Made by a program: the position numbers and the translations under genes. The notes under the pieces are model-generated. The model was not told the DNA's origin. It saw only the letters and a list, made by a program, of their open reading frames with translations, and made no database searches. From Actinomadura geliboluensis (GTDB lineage Bacteria > Actinomycetota > Actinomycetes > Streptosporangiales > Streptosporangiaceae): a stretch of 52,552 bases of DNA. Where the stretch lies: positions 1-52,552 of the forward strand of contig NZ_VCKZ01000009.1 in assembly GCF_005889745.1 (NCBI RefSeq), given 5' to 3'. Shown here piece after piece: positions 17,056 through 24,770 of the stretch (its first letter is position 1; each line of letters opens with the position of its first letter).

Positions 17056-17211
17056 TCACCTGGCGGAGCAGGTGGGAGCCATCCCGGTGCCGGTGCCGGT
17101 CCCCTGGAAGCCGAACTCCGTCGACTGGCCGGCGGCGAGCGAGCCGTTGAAGCCGACGTTCGTGAACTGGACCGCGCCGCTGCTGCCGCTGCGGCCGGCG
17201 TTCCATCTCCA
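17056..17211 (-). pseudogene. remnant of a CBM2 cellulose-binding module
   Basis: The minus strand encodes the last 50 or so residues of a family-2 carbohydrate-binding module: WNAGRSGSSGAVQFTNVGF, then NGSLAAGQSTEFGFQGT, then a Cys-containing end. CBM2 modules normally have about 100 residues with two cysteines and three exposed tryptophans; here the N-terminal half and the rest of any enzyme are missing. The reading frame opens from 17250 without a ribosome binding site or signal peptide. I read it as the 3' end of a deleted secreted cellulase or chitinase. Confidence 0.6.
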
Positions 17212-17253
17212 TCGATTTTCAGCTTGGGCGGGGCCGTTCGGGCGGCGCATCCG

Positions 17254-17832
17254 CTAGGGCTGCCCGCCTGACGAGCTGGGCGCCGGGGGCTCCTCGCTCG
17301 GCCCGGGTTCGGACGGCTCGTCGCTAGGGGTGGTCTGCTCGGACGGCTCGTCGCTGGGGGCGGGCTCCAGGCTCGGCCCCGAGTCCGACGGCTCCTCAGT
17401 CGGCGCGGACGGCTCTTCGGAGGTGGACGGCTCCTCGGTCGGCGATGGGGCGGGAGCCGGGCTCGACGGCTCGCCGCCGTGCGCGAACTCACAGTCGATG
17501 CCGTCGCCGTCGCGATCCTGATACCAGGCGTACTCGGGGTCGGTGCCCTTCACGTACGGGCCGTACCCGGCGGCATTCGCCTCGGCACAGGTGCGGAAAC
17601 GCGGATCCAGGCCGTTCCCTCCCCGCCGTTCGGAGGACGGCGGCCCGCCCTCGTCCGGCGGCTCCGTCGAGGACGAGGACGGCGGCGGCGCAGGTCCCCG
17701 GCTGCCCTGCGACGTCTTCCGCTGCGTCTCGCCGCCGCAGGCGGCGAGGTTGGCGAGGAGCAGCACCGCCCCCAGGGCGGTGAGGGCCGCGAGGATCCAC
17801 CGCTTCGCGGGTGGGCGGGAATCGGCAGTCAT
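17254..17832 (-). CDS. Excalibur-domain lipoprotein
   Basis: A 192-residue exported protein. The N-terminus has a lipoprotein signal peptide ending LAAC (cysteine near residue 32). A Ser/Pro/Glu-rich linker follows. The Excalibur calcium-binding domain spans residues about 80-120, with FRTCAEANAAGYGPY and the calcium loop DRDGDGIDCE. The tail is a long repetitive Ser/Glu/Pro region (TEEPSxSEEPS-like), likely disordered outside the membrane. ATG 17832 is chosen over ATG 17874, because the latter has its ribosome binding site too close. The gene begins four bases from the CBM2 remnant, an extracellular neighbour. Confidence 0.8.
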   Translation of the reverse strand: MTADSRPPAKRWILAALTALGAVLLLANLAACGGETQRKTSQGSRGPAPPPSSSSTEPPDEGGPPSSERRGGNGLDPRFRTCAEANAAGYGPYVKGTDPEYAWYQDRDGDGIDCEFAHGGEPSSPAPAPSPTEEPSTSEEPSAPTEEPSDSGPSLEPAPSDEPSEQTTPSDEPSEPGPSEEPPAPSSSGGQP

Positions 17833-18144
17833 GGCATGGCCTTCGTCTGCGGAGTCCGCCGCATCGGAGTTCATTCCACCTGAAGAACGGTGATATCCGG
17901 ATCAGTGGGGCGCAGAGTGAGACCAATAGTCAGCCAAATCTCGCCGACCGGGCGTCGCGAGCGGTCCATGGAGAGCGTTCGCGTCGCCGCCGCCTCGCCT
18001 CGGCCTGGGTCCGGCTTGCGCCCGCGTCCTTGCGGACGGGTGGCTGGATTTCACGATCGACTCTGATTTTTCTGTTATCGCCCGTCCTGTCGGAGGTCTG
18101 CACCGTATCTACGGACATCCGACGAGAGAGGACGTGGCATCGCC
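17833..18144. other. 312-bp divergent promoter region
   Basis: It lies between the Excalibur lipoprotein gene and the secreted CAP gene. AT-rich DNA at 18055-18080 (ATTTTTCTGTTATC) is the most promoter-like part. No clear operator or hairpin is visible. Confidence 0.3.
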
Positions 18145-18915
18145 ATGAGCAACCCCCTTCCCCCCAGGGCCGGCGGGCCGGGCCCGAGGCGGCGGCAGCA
18201 GCGGACGGTGTCCGGGCGCGCGGCGGCGTGGACGGCCGCGGGCGCGGCGGGGGTGCTGGTGATCGGCGGGATCGCCGGCGTGGCGAGCGGCGCGTTCGAC
18301 GGCGGCCCCGGCGCCGCCCCGGCCGCGAGCGACACCTCGGTGTCCCCCTCGTCCTCCCCGGTCGCCCCGCTCGACACCGCGAAGCCGTCGCCGAGCGAGA
18401 CGGCCAGTCCCAAGCAGACCCGTAAGGAGCCGCGGAAGACCTCCAAGCCGCGCACGCCGACCCCGCGCGCGACGCGTTCGCGTCCGGCCGCGCCCCCGCC
18501 CGCCCGGCCGAAGACGCCGTCCGCGCCGGTGGCCGGAGGCGCCGCGGCGCAGGTCATCTCGCTGGTGAACAAGGAGCGCGCCAAGAACGGCTGCCGGGCG
18601 CTGACGTCCAACGGCAAGCTTGCCGCGGCGGCGCAGGGTCACTCGGCCGACATGGCGCGGCGCGGCTTCTTCGACCACACCAACCCGGACGGCAAGAGCC
18701 CCGGCGACCGGATCACCGCCGCCGGATACCGCTGGTCCACCTACGGCGAGAACATCGCCAAGGGGCAGCCGACCCCGGCGAGCGTCATGACGTCCTGGAT
18801 GAACAGCCCAGGGCATCGCGCGAACATCCTGAACTGCAGCTTCCGGGAGATCGGCGTGGGCGTGGTGAAGTCCGGCGGACCGTACTGGACGCAGGTGTTC
18901 GGCGCCGCCCGCTGA
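18145..18915 (+). CDS. secreted or membrane-anchored CAP-domain protein
   Basis: A 256-residue protein with a membrane segment at residues about 30-50, a Ser/Thr/Pro-rich disordered linker (60-130), and a CAP (SCP/PR1, YkwD-type) domain at about 135-256. CAP landmarks are ISLVNKERAKNGCRAL, HSADMARRGFFDHTNPDG, YGENIAKG and PGHRANILNC. In other bacteria such proteins are exported and of uncertain role. The stop codon touches the stop of the convergent sigma-CAP gene with no gap: the six bases 18913-18918 read TGATCA. The two CAP domains are clearly homologous. Confidence 0.85.
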   Translation: MSNPLPPRAGGPGPRRRQQRTVSGRAAAWTAAGAAGVLVIGGIAGVASGAFDGGPGAAPAASDTSVSPSSSPVAPLDTAKPSPSETASPKQTRKEPRKTSKPRTPTPRATRSRPAAPPPARPKTPSAPVAGGAAAQVISLVNKERAKNGCRALTSNGKLAAAAQGHSADMARRGFFDHTNPDGKSPGDRITAAGYRWSTYGENIAKGQPTPASVMTSWMNSPGHRANILNCSFREIGVGVVKSGGPYWTQVFGAAR

Positions 18916-20433
18916 TCACCGGGGCGTCGCGAACACCTGCGTCCACCAGGGGCCTCCGGAACCCTGCACGACCCCGATCCCGACCTTCGTGAACCCGCAG
19001 TTGAGGATGTTGGCCCGGTGGCCGGAGCTGTCCATCCAGGTGTTCACGACGGCGGGCGGTCCCGATGGGCCGCGGGCGATGTTCTCCGCCCACGCACTCC
19101 ACCGGAATCCGGCGGCGGTGATCCGCTCCCCCGGCCCGTCGCCGCCGGAGCCGCGGTGGTCGAGGACGCGGTGGGACGCCATGTCCTCGGAATGCCGCTG
19201 CGCCGCCCGGTGCAGCTCAGGCGAGACGCGCAGCGGCGGGCACCCGGCCGCCGCCCGCTGAGCATTGACCAGCGTCACGACCCGCTGCTCGACGGTGGCG
19301 GGGGCGCGCGGCGGCGTGACCCGGGCCTTGTCCGGCGCGGCCTCGGGCGTGGGCGGCGGGGTGCTCGGGGTCGTCCGCTGGACGGGCGCCGGGGCGGCTG
19401 CATCGGGCGCAGGGCGCACGGGATCGACCGGTTCCGGCAGCGACCAGTAGACGACCGCCGCGGCGACACCGGCGGCCGCCGCCCCCGCCACCCAGCGCGC
19501 GGCGCCGGCGGACGACTTCACCGCACCCGTCCCGGAGTGCGTCGCACCTGTCGAGGATGTGCCCGCGCCAGACGCGGTTGTGCCCGCGCCGGAGGCCGCG
19601 TTGCCCGCGCCCGCTGCCGCGTTACCGGCGTCCAGCAGGGAGTGCAGCCCGGTCAACGCCGCGTGCAGCGAGGAGTCGGCGGGCATGGGCACCATGACCA
19701 GGCCCGCCAGCAGCGCTTCGGGCGGGGCGAGGTCACGCTGGCGGGCGGTGCAGGAGCGGCAGTCCCGGATATGCTTGGCGATCCGCTTACGCCACAGCGG
19801 CGACGGCCGTCCGTCCCAGCCCGCGAGGACCGGCTCAAGCCCGCCGCACCGCCGACCGCTCACCACGCGCACCACGGCGCGGCATGTCGCCAGCTGCTTC
19901 TTCATCCGCTGCACCCGCACCGCCGCGTGGGCCACCGGCAGCCCGAGCCCGTCCGCCAGCTCCCGCCGCGTCAGATGGCCGGACGCCTCCAGCCACCACA
20001 GCCCGAGCAGCTCGCGCTCCCCCGCGTCCAGCCACCGCGTCGCCTCAGCGATCTCGCGGCGCTGCTCCGACAGCTCCAGCCGCAGGACGGCAAGACCGGC
20101 GAAGTCGTCCTCGGTGCCCGCCACCTGGGCCATGGCCTGCGGATCCATCGGCGTCCCGGCGCGCTGGGCCGACCAGCGGCGGCGCACCTGGTTCATGGCG
20201 ATGGAGACCAGCCACGACCGGAACCGCGCCGGCTCCCGCAGCCCGCCCAGCCCGCCGAGGGCGCGCAGCACCGACTCCTGGACGACGTCGTCCACGTCGG
20301 CGTGGCCGCCGAGCGCCCAGCCGACCACGTTGTAGAGCAGCGGCAGATGGTCGGCTACCAGCTGCTCCCGGGCGCCGGCATCCCCGTCCTGCGCCGCCCG
20401 GACCAGCACGTCCACATCCGTGCCCACACGCAT
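18916..20433 (-). CDS. ECF sigma factor fused to zinc motif, transmembrane helix and extracytoplasmic CAP domain
   Basis: A 505-residue chimera. Residues 31-90 are sigma region 2 (NVVGWALGGHADVDDVVQES; RFRSWLVSIAMNQVRRRW) and 130-190 are region 4 (GERELLGLWWLEA; ELADGLGLPVAHAAVRVQRM). H221-x3-C225-x2-C228 is the zinc motif usual in anti-sigma factors. A Gly/Ala/Ser/Thr linker precedes one membrane helix at about 313-331, then a Pro-rich stalk and a CAP domain at about 380-505. The design implies a sigma factor held at the membrane with an outside sensor or effector domain. ATG 20433 has GGAGGG six bases upstream. It is convergent with the CAP gene. Confidence 0.85.
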   Translation of the reverse strand: MRVGTDVDVLVRAAQDGDAGAREQLVADHLPLLYNVVGWALGGHADVDDVVQESVLRALGGLGGLREPARFRSWLVSIAMNQVRRRWSAQRAGTPMDPQAMAQVAGTEDDFAGLAVLRLELSEQRREIAEATRWLDAGERELLGLWWLEASGHLTRRELADGLGLPVAHAAVRVQRMKKQLATCRAVVRVVSGRRCGGLEPVLAGWDGRPSPLWRKRIAKHIRDCRSCTARQRDLAPPEALLAGLVMVPMPADSSLHAALTGLHSLLDAGNAAAGAGNAASGAGTTASGAGTSSTGATHSGTGAVKSSAGAARWVAGAAAAGVAAAVVYWSLPEPVDPVRPAPDAAAPAPVQRTTPSTPPPTPEAAPDKARVTPPRAPATVEQRVVTLVNAQRAAAGCPPLRVSPELHRAAQRHSEDMASHRVLDHRGSGGDGPGERITAAGFRWSAWAENIARGPSGPPAVVNTWMDSSGHRANILNCGFTKVGIGVVQGSGGPWWTQVFATPR

Positions 20434-20817
20434 CCTTCGCCCTCCAGAGAGTCGCCGCCGGTCCCTCTGGAGACCTCCGAAACCACCAGAGATAACAGGA
20501 AACCCGCCAATTCTGCCTCGTCCCTGGTCACGGCGTGCCGCCAATGGGCCTGCGGTCGAGGACGGCAGGCCAGGGCGGGCAGGCGGTGTCACTCATGTAC
20601 GTGACGATGTGCAGCGCGTGATCCAGGATGTCGGCCGTGCGTGCGGGCCAACTCCCGACGTGTGGTTGCGCCGGAGCGAGAACAGATCCAGTGCGCTTCG
20701 ATGGAAAGAGGGGGCGGGCCGCAGCGCGCGCGAGCCGAACAGCCGCAGCAGATACCAAGATGGCCTGTCTCGGCTGATCGCACGAGAGGGGATGGACGCC
20801 TGGCTTATGGTGCATTT
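20434..20817. other. 384-bp divergent intergenic region
   Basis: It separates the sigma-CAP gene from the dehydrogenase gene. The minus strand is open for 95 codons (20815-20528), but composition and the lack of a start site argue against a gene. Nothing clearly regulatory is visible. Confidence 0.3.
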
Positions 20818-21789
20818 GTGAAGGCAGCGGTTCATGCCAGGTACGGCCCGCCCGAAGTGGTCCAGATCGCCGAGGTGGACGAGCCCGTGGCCGGAGACGG
20901 CGACGTCCTCGTCAAGGTGCACGCGACCACGGTGAACCGCACGGACTGCGCCTACCGCGCCGCCCGGCCCTTCTTCATGCGGCTGCTCACCGGGCTCACC
21001 CGGCCGCGCCGGAAGATCCTGGGGACCGAGTTCGCCGGAGTGGTCGAAGCGGTCGGCAGCGGCGTGGCGTCCTTCGCCGTCGGCGACAGGGTCTTCGGCT
21101 ACAACGAGGGCCGGTTCGGGACGCACGCCGAGTACCTGTCCGTCCCGGAGAGCGGCATGATCGCGACCATGCCCGCGGACGCGGATTTCCGCGAGGCCGC
21201 CGCCGGTACGGAAGGAGCGCACTACGCGCTTTCGGCCATCCGCACGTCACGCATCACGGCCGGACAGGACGTCCTCGTCTACGGCGCGACCGGCGCCATC
21301 GGCTCGGCTGCAGTGCAACTGCTGAAAAGCATGAACGTCACGGTGACAGCGGTCTGCGACACGGCGAATCTGCAACTGGTGCGCGACCTGGGGCCTCACC
21401 GGGTCATCGACTACACGACCCAGGACTTCACCGCGGACGAACAGCGGTACGACCTGGTACTCGACGCGGTCGGGAAGAGCACGTTCGGCCGCTGCCGACG
21501 GCTTCTGAAACCCGGCGGGCTCTACATGTCGTCCGACCTCGGGCCAGGGTGGCAGAACATTCCGTTGTCACTCTTCACGCCACTGTTGCGCGGCAAGAGG
21601 GTGAAGTTCGGCGCGCCCACACAGAACAAGGAAATGGTGGAGCACCTCCGGGGCCTGATGGAGTCAGGGCAGTTCAGGCCGGTCATCGACCGCCGATACC
21701 CCCTGGATCAGATCGTCGAAGCCTACCGATACGTCGAAACGGGCCAGAAGATCGGCAACGTCGTCATCGACGTCGCACCACACCCCTGA
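20818..21789 (+). CDS. MDR-superfamily NAD(P)-dependent alcohol dehydrogenase / quinone reductase
   Basis: A 323-residue medium-chain dehydrogenase/reductase. N-terminal GroES-like half contains GTEFAGVVEAVGSGVASFAVGD; the Rossmann half has YGATGAIGSAAVQLLKS. The structural-zinc cysteines of alcohol dehydrogenases are absent, as in quinone oxidoreductases. Cytoplasmic. GTG 20818 is the likely start since the family begins at VKAAVHARYG; upstream codons are unusual. The substrate is unknown. No co-directional partner is close. Three inverted repeats follow in the next spacer. Confidence 0.8.
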   Translation: MKAAVHARYGPPEVVQIAEVDEPVAGDGDVLVKVHATTVNRTDCAYRAARPFFMRLLTGLTRPRRKILGTEFAGVVEAVGSGVASFAVGDRVFGYNEGRFGTHAEYLSVPESGMIATMPADADFREAAAGTEGAHYALSAIRTSRITAGQDVLVYGATGAIGSAAVQLLKSMNVTVTAVCDTANLQLVRDLGPHRVIDYTTQDFTADEQRYDLVLDAVGKSTFGRCRRLLKPGGLYMSSDLGPGWQNIPLSLFTPLLRGKRVKFGAPTQNKEMVEHLRGLMESGQFRPVIDRRYPLDQIVEAYRYVETGQKIGNVVIDVAPHP

Positions 21790-21937
21790 GCGGCCTGAAC
21801 GCCCGCCCCTCAAACCTTCGCGAGGCCGAACCCGGGCATTCGCTCATGCCGCGCACCGCAAGCCGCTTTCATACTCCGAACTGTCACACGGCTGCCTCCA
21901 CCGGAGATCAGCGAGATCACGGCACGGAACAGCACCG

Positions 21938-21959
21938 GATTTCTACGCTCCTAGAAATC
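21938..21959. repeat. 8-bp perfect inverted repeat
   Basis: GATTTCTA (21938-21945), six-base loop, TAGAAATC (21952-21959), in AT-rich DNA. It looks like an operator or a weak transcript stem; the base composition is unusual for this genome. Confidence 0.6.
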
Positions 21960-21991
21960 AACATTGAACATCTAGAGCCGTTCATCCGCTA

Positions 21992-22009
21992 GAGCGAGAT
22001 GGTTCGCTC
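21992..22009. repeat. 6-bp perfect inverted repeat
   Basis: GAGCGA (21992-21997), six-base spacer, TCGCTC (22004-22009). It is the second of three dyads in this spacer. Confidence 0.45.
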
Positions 22010-22054
22010 AACTACCCTCCGGTAGATGTGGCACCCCCGAGGAGATCATTGAGA

Positions 22055-22080
22055 CACCGCATACAACGGAGTATGCGGTG
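22055..22080 (+). terminator. 10-bp hairpin, terminator or attenuator
   Basis: CACCGCATAC (22055-22064), six-base loop, GTATGCGGTG (22071-22080), followed by CTGTATTTCC. A perfect 10-bp stem with a T-rich tail fits an intrinsic terminator in the + direction. It is 265 bases past the dehydrogenase stop and 255 before the protease start, so it could also attenuate protease transcription. Confidence 0.5.
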
Positions 22081-22335
22081 CTGTATTTCCTTTGCCACTC
22101 ATGGAGCCCGGTCCATATCGCCGGGGAGATTTCCACGTTCACCCGTCCCACCGACGATCGGAAACGCACCGTCCATTAACGGAGCCCGGCACCGTCGCGT
22201 AACGCGGCCACGCCCGAGGTCCTGGAATCGGCTCCACACTCCGATAACCGCCGTTTCGGCGCTGCCGCCGCCTGCTCTGGTCGGGGAGCGCGGTGAGGCC
22301 CGCCACCGGCCTGAACTCCAGATTGGAGAACCACC

Positions 22336-23061
22336 ATGCGAAGACTGATGCAAGCGGCCCTGGTCGCCTGCGCGGCCGCACTCACGATGTGCGGTGCGAC
22401 CGCCGCGTCGGCTGCCGAACCTCCCGGTGGCGGCGGCGCCCAGCCCATCATCGGCGGCCACACCGCCACGGAGACGTACTCCTGGATGGCGGCGCTGAAC
22501 AACGGCTGCGGCGGCAGCCTGGTCGCGCCCCAGTGGATCGTCACGGCCAACCACTGCGGCCCGGCGTCGCAGGCCCGGATCGGCTCGATCTACAAGAACT
22601 CCGGCGGTGAGGTCCGGTCGATCGACCGGCGCACGACCCGGCCGGGCACCGACCTCACGCTGATGCACCTGTCCTCGCCCGTCCAGGCGGCCCCGGTGCG
22701 GATGGCGCAGTCCAACCCCGCGCCGAACACCCCGGTTCGGCTGCTCGGCTGGGGCTGCACGAGTTGGCCGTACTGCAGCACCCCCACCATCCTGCAGGAG
22801 ATCGACCTGACCGTCCTGCCCAGCGGCCAGTGCTGGGCCGGCGGCGGCACCGCGAACGACGTCTGCGTGTCGGGCGACCGGTCGCACTCCGCCTGCCACG
22901 GCGACTCCGGCGGCCCGGCGGTCGTCGGCTCCCGCGGCAACTGGACGCTCGTCGGCGAAACCCACGGCCCGGGCGACAACCGCGGCGAGTGCGCGACCAC
23001 GACCCTGTACACCGGCATCGCGCCGTACCTGTCCTGGATCAACCAGCAAATCGGCGGCTGA
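22336..23061 (+). CDS. secreted chymotrypsin-fold (S1) serine protease
   Basis: A 241-residue exported protease. Signal peptide residues 1-27 (ends ASA). Mature-type N-terminus resembles IIGGH at 38-42. The catalytic triad is His73 (TANHC), Asp106 (TDLTLMH) and Ser191 (GDSGGP). The pocket residue six before the serine is Ser185, not Asp, so specificity is more likely chymotrypsin-like than trypsin-like. Six or more cysteines suggest disulfides. The gene is followed after 30 bases by the snapalysin gene; both are exported proteases and probably one operon. GGAGAA precedes the ATG. Confidence 0.9.
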   Translation: MRRLMQAALVACAAALTMCGATAASAAEPPGGGGAQPIIGGHTATETYSWMAALNNGCGGSLVAPQWIVTANHCGPASQARIGSIYKNSGGEVRSIDRRTTRPGTDLTLMHLSSPVQAAPVRMAQSNPAPNTPVRLLGWGCTSWPYCSTPTILQEIDLTVLPSGQCWAGGGTANDVCVSGDRSHSACHGDSGGPAVVGSRGNWTLVGETHGPGDNRGECATTTLYTGIAPYLSWINQQIGG

Positions 23062-23091
23062 CCCCCGCCCCCACCCCGCAGGAGTTCCCGC

Positions 23092-23664
23092 ATGTTCCGA
23101 AAGATCATGGCGGCACTGACCGTCACCCTTGGGCTGGCCTTCCTGGTGCCCGCGCTGGCCGCCGCTCCCGCGTCCGCCGCGGCCCCCGCCCCGCTCGCCG
23201 TCCGGACGATCTACTACGACGCCAGCGGCGCCCAGGAGTTCAGGGCGGCCGTCGACGAAGGCGCCGCCGCATGGAACGCGGCCGTGCCCGCGATCCGGCT
23301 CGTCCCCGCGACCGGAGCCCAGGCCACCGTCAAGGTCTACGCCGACAACGGGTGGCCCCGCACCTACATGTACGGCTTCGGCCAGGCCGTCATCTACATG
23401 GGACGTCAAGCGGTCAACGACGGCTTCTACCCGCCCAGGATCGCCGCCCACGAACTCGGGCACGCCCTCAGCCTCCCTGACAACCGCAACGGACGCTGCG
23501 ACTACCTGATGTCGGGCCACAGCTCCCCTGTCTCCTGCCAGAGCACCACTCCGCATTCGACAGAAGCAGCACAGGTCACGCGCAACGCGGGCGCCTGGGT
23601 CCCCGCAGCGCGCACGGCCACCACCGCCCGGCAGGCAACCTACGCGGACTGCTTCGTCTTCTGA
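23092..23664 (+). CDS. snpA: snapalysin (M7 small neutral metalloprotease)
   Basis: A 190-residue exported zinc protease. Signal peptide 1-30, then a short mature chain with the M7 zinc signature H120-E-L-G-H124-A-L-S-L-P-D130 (HExxHxxxxxD), and a Met-turn at YLM (138-140). Snapalysins are secreted small neutral proteases of Streptomyces that also use an aspartate as third ligand. In Streptomyces a divergent LysR gene controls snpA; none is present here, and the gene instead follows the serine protease by 30 bases. A strong terminator ends the unit. Confidence 0.9.
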   Translation: MFRKIMAALTVTLGLAFLVPALAAAPASAAAPAPLAVRTIYYDASGAQEFRAAVDEGAAAWNAAVPAIRLVPATGAQATVKVYADNGWPRTYMYGFGQAVIYMGRQAVNDGFYPPRIAAHELGHALSLPDNRNGRCDYLMSGHSSPVSCQSTTPHSTEAAQVTRNAGAWVPAARTATTARQATYADCFVF

Positions 23665-23703
23665 CCGTCCGACCACAGACGTCGCCTGGACGCCGAAACC
23701 CGC

Positions 23704-23742
23704 CGCGGCACCGTCACCAGCAGGCCTGGTGACGGTGCCGCG
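23704..23742 (+). terminator. 17-bp perfect hairpin ending the protease operon
   Basis: Stem 23704-23720 pairs perfectly with 23726-23742 around a five-base loop. No T-run follows. Its position 40 bases after the snapalysin stop marks the end of that operon. Confidence 0.75.
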
Positions 23743-23904
23743 CCATCGCATGGCTGCTCTCAGACGTGCGAGCCGACCGGACGCTTGCGGCGCGGAGTAC
23801 ATCGCGAAACGCTGAGGTGCGAAGACTGCACGAGACTGGACGCGCCAAAACGCCGAGTCCATGGCAGGCTCGTCCCCGCTACCAGGCACTCAGCCCATGC
23901 GGGC

Positions 23905-24156
23905 CTACTTCTGATGCGCCTGCAAGCGTGTCAAGGCCGTCCGCCAATGCAGATGCGAATGCTCTTCGGCCAACGCGGTGTGCTCGCCGCAGAACCACTC
24001 CACTTTCGGTGGATGGCCGGTCCAGCCCTCCCGGTCCCATTCCCGCCGGACGGCCTCCTCCTCGGCGTCGATCGCGAAACGGACGGCCGTGAACGACGCG
24101 TACGAAAGGTCGTCTTGAGGGGACGCCCTGCAGATCAAACAGACCGGCGGCCTCAC
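23905..24156 (-). CDS. small Cys-motif hypothetical protein
   Basis: An 83-residue protein: RPPVCLICRASPQDDLSY at the start holds a CxxC pair and a second pair could come from WFCGEH near residue 60, so a zinc site is possible. The remainder is helical and charged (DAEEEAVRREWDREGW). GTG 24156 is chosen because GGAG lies five bases upstream; a longer open frame exists to 24222. It reads like a small actinobacterial protein of mobile regions. Function unknown. Confidence 0.5.
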   Translation of the reverse strand: MRPPVCLICRASPQDDLSYASFTAVRFAIDAEEEAVRREWDREGWTGHPPKVEWFCGEHTALAEEHSHLHWRTALTRLQAHQK

Positions 24157-24293
24157 ACCAACTCCCATCCGAGGGGCACTCTCCCCCGAACGGTAGCGCC
24201 ACCGCGCCACACACACCGCCACGGCGCCGGGCGCGCCCCCTGCCTAGCAGCCTGTCCGCTGCACGCAAGGTCGCGAGGCCCCTACAGGCAGCC

Positions 24294-24512
24294 TCATATC
24301 AGCTGTTCTAGGACGTACACGGCATCGTCGTCTCGCTTGAATAGATCCTTGCTGAAGTCAAATTCGTCCCATGCTACCCACATCATGGGACGAAGCAGTG
24401 GAGTGGTCGACGCGATAACTAAAGATACGCAGAACCAGGCGGTGCGGCCGAATATCGGGACGTGCAAAGCCTGGACGTGCGCGATTGGATAAGGGCCGGC
24501 GTGGCCAGACAT
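24294..24512 (-). CDS. possible 72-residue ORF or gene fragment
   Basis: Only its second half looks protein-like: MMWVAWDEFDFSKDLFKR and a conserved-looking acidic end DDDAVYVLEQLI. It could be the 3' end of a truncated gene: the frame remains open to 24776 but the upstream part looks non-coding. It overlaps a copy of the shared element at 24449-24480. No ribosome binding site is seen at ATG 24512. I give it low confidence and do not assign a function. Confidence 0.3.
   Translation of the reverse strand: MSGHAGPYPIAHVQALHVPIFGRTAWFCVSLVIASTTPLLRPMMWVAWDEFDFSKDLFKRDDDAVYVLEQLI
24449..24480 (+). promoter_or_regulatory. possible copy A of the shared 30-bp element
   Basis: CGAATATCGGGACGTGCAAA and the following CCTGGACGTG resemble copies B-D (see 29269, 32568, 36380), with one extra base and weaker match. 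It is about 290 bases upstream of the tandem Cys-motif gene at 24770. Confidence 0.35.
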
Positions 24513-24662
24513 CAGCCCCGCACGTCGCGGTACACGTCCGAAGAGCCGTCCGACTGCTCGGATCACTTCCGGGCGGCCAGCGAAGGGGTTGCGAGCGTGG
24601 GCGTTGTGCAGGAGAACCGAGATGCTGGGTCGTCTTGAGCACCCGAACCATGCCGCGCGGAG

Positions 24663-24770
24663 GTGAAGGGGCAGGGCTATGACACCCGCCTCACAGGCGG
24701 CCGCCCGCCTGCCGCGCCGATATCTGCAGCGATCGGACAATTCATCGACAAGCACTTCAAGGGGAAGTAG
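24663..24770 (+). CDS. short ORF coupled to the tandem Cys-motif gene
   Basis: A possible 35-residue ORF from GTG 24663 to TAG 24768-24770. Its stop shares one base with the GTG start of the next gene. The last residues, GQFIDKHFKGK, are matched in front of the second tandem gene by GRFIDEYFNGRQRL, whose stop also overlaps the following start. Conservation of this end and of the overlap suggests a real coupled peptide or the C-terminus of a lost upstream gene. No good ribosome binding site is visible for GTG 24663. Confidence 0.35.
   Translation: MKGQGYDTRLTGGRPPAAPISAAIGQFIDKHFKGK

Larger units (their letters stand above)
21790..22335. other. 546-bp intergenic region with three inverted repeats
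   Basis: Between the dehydrogenase and the serine protease genes. It contains three perfect inverted repeats (entered separately at 21938, 21992 and 22055). No convincing gene is seen. The right end, 22100-22335, is the leader of the protease gene, with a GGAGAA ribosome binding site just before the ATG at 22336. Confidence 0.4.

Noticed and set aside
20528..20815. 95-codon minus-strand gene between the sigma and dehydrogenase genes
   Set aside because: No ribosome binding site, no conserved pattern, and it overlaps the likely promoter region.
22099..23889. 596-codon minus-strand frame over both protease genes
   Set aside because: It runs through two clear secreted protease genes, has no recognisable domain, and is explained by high GC third positions.
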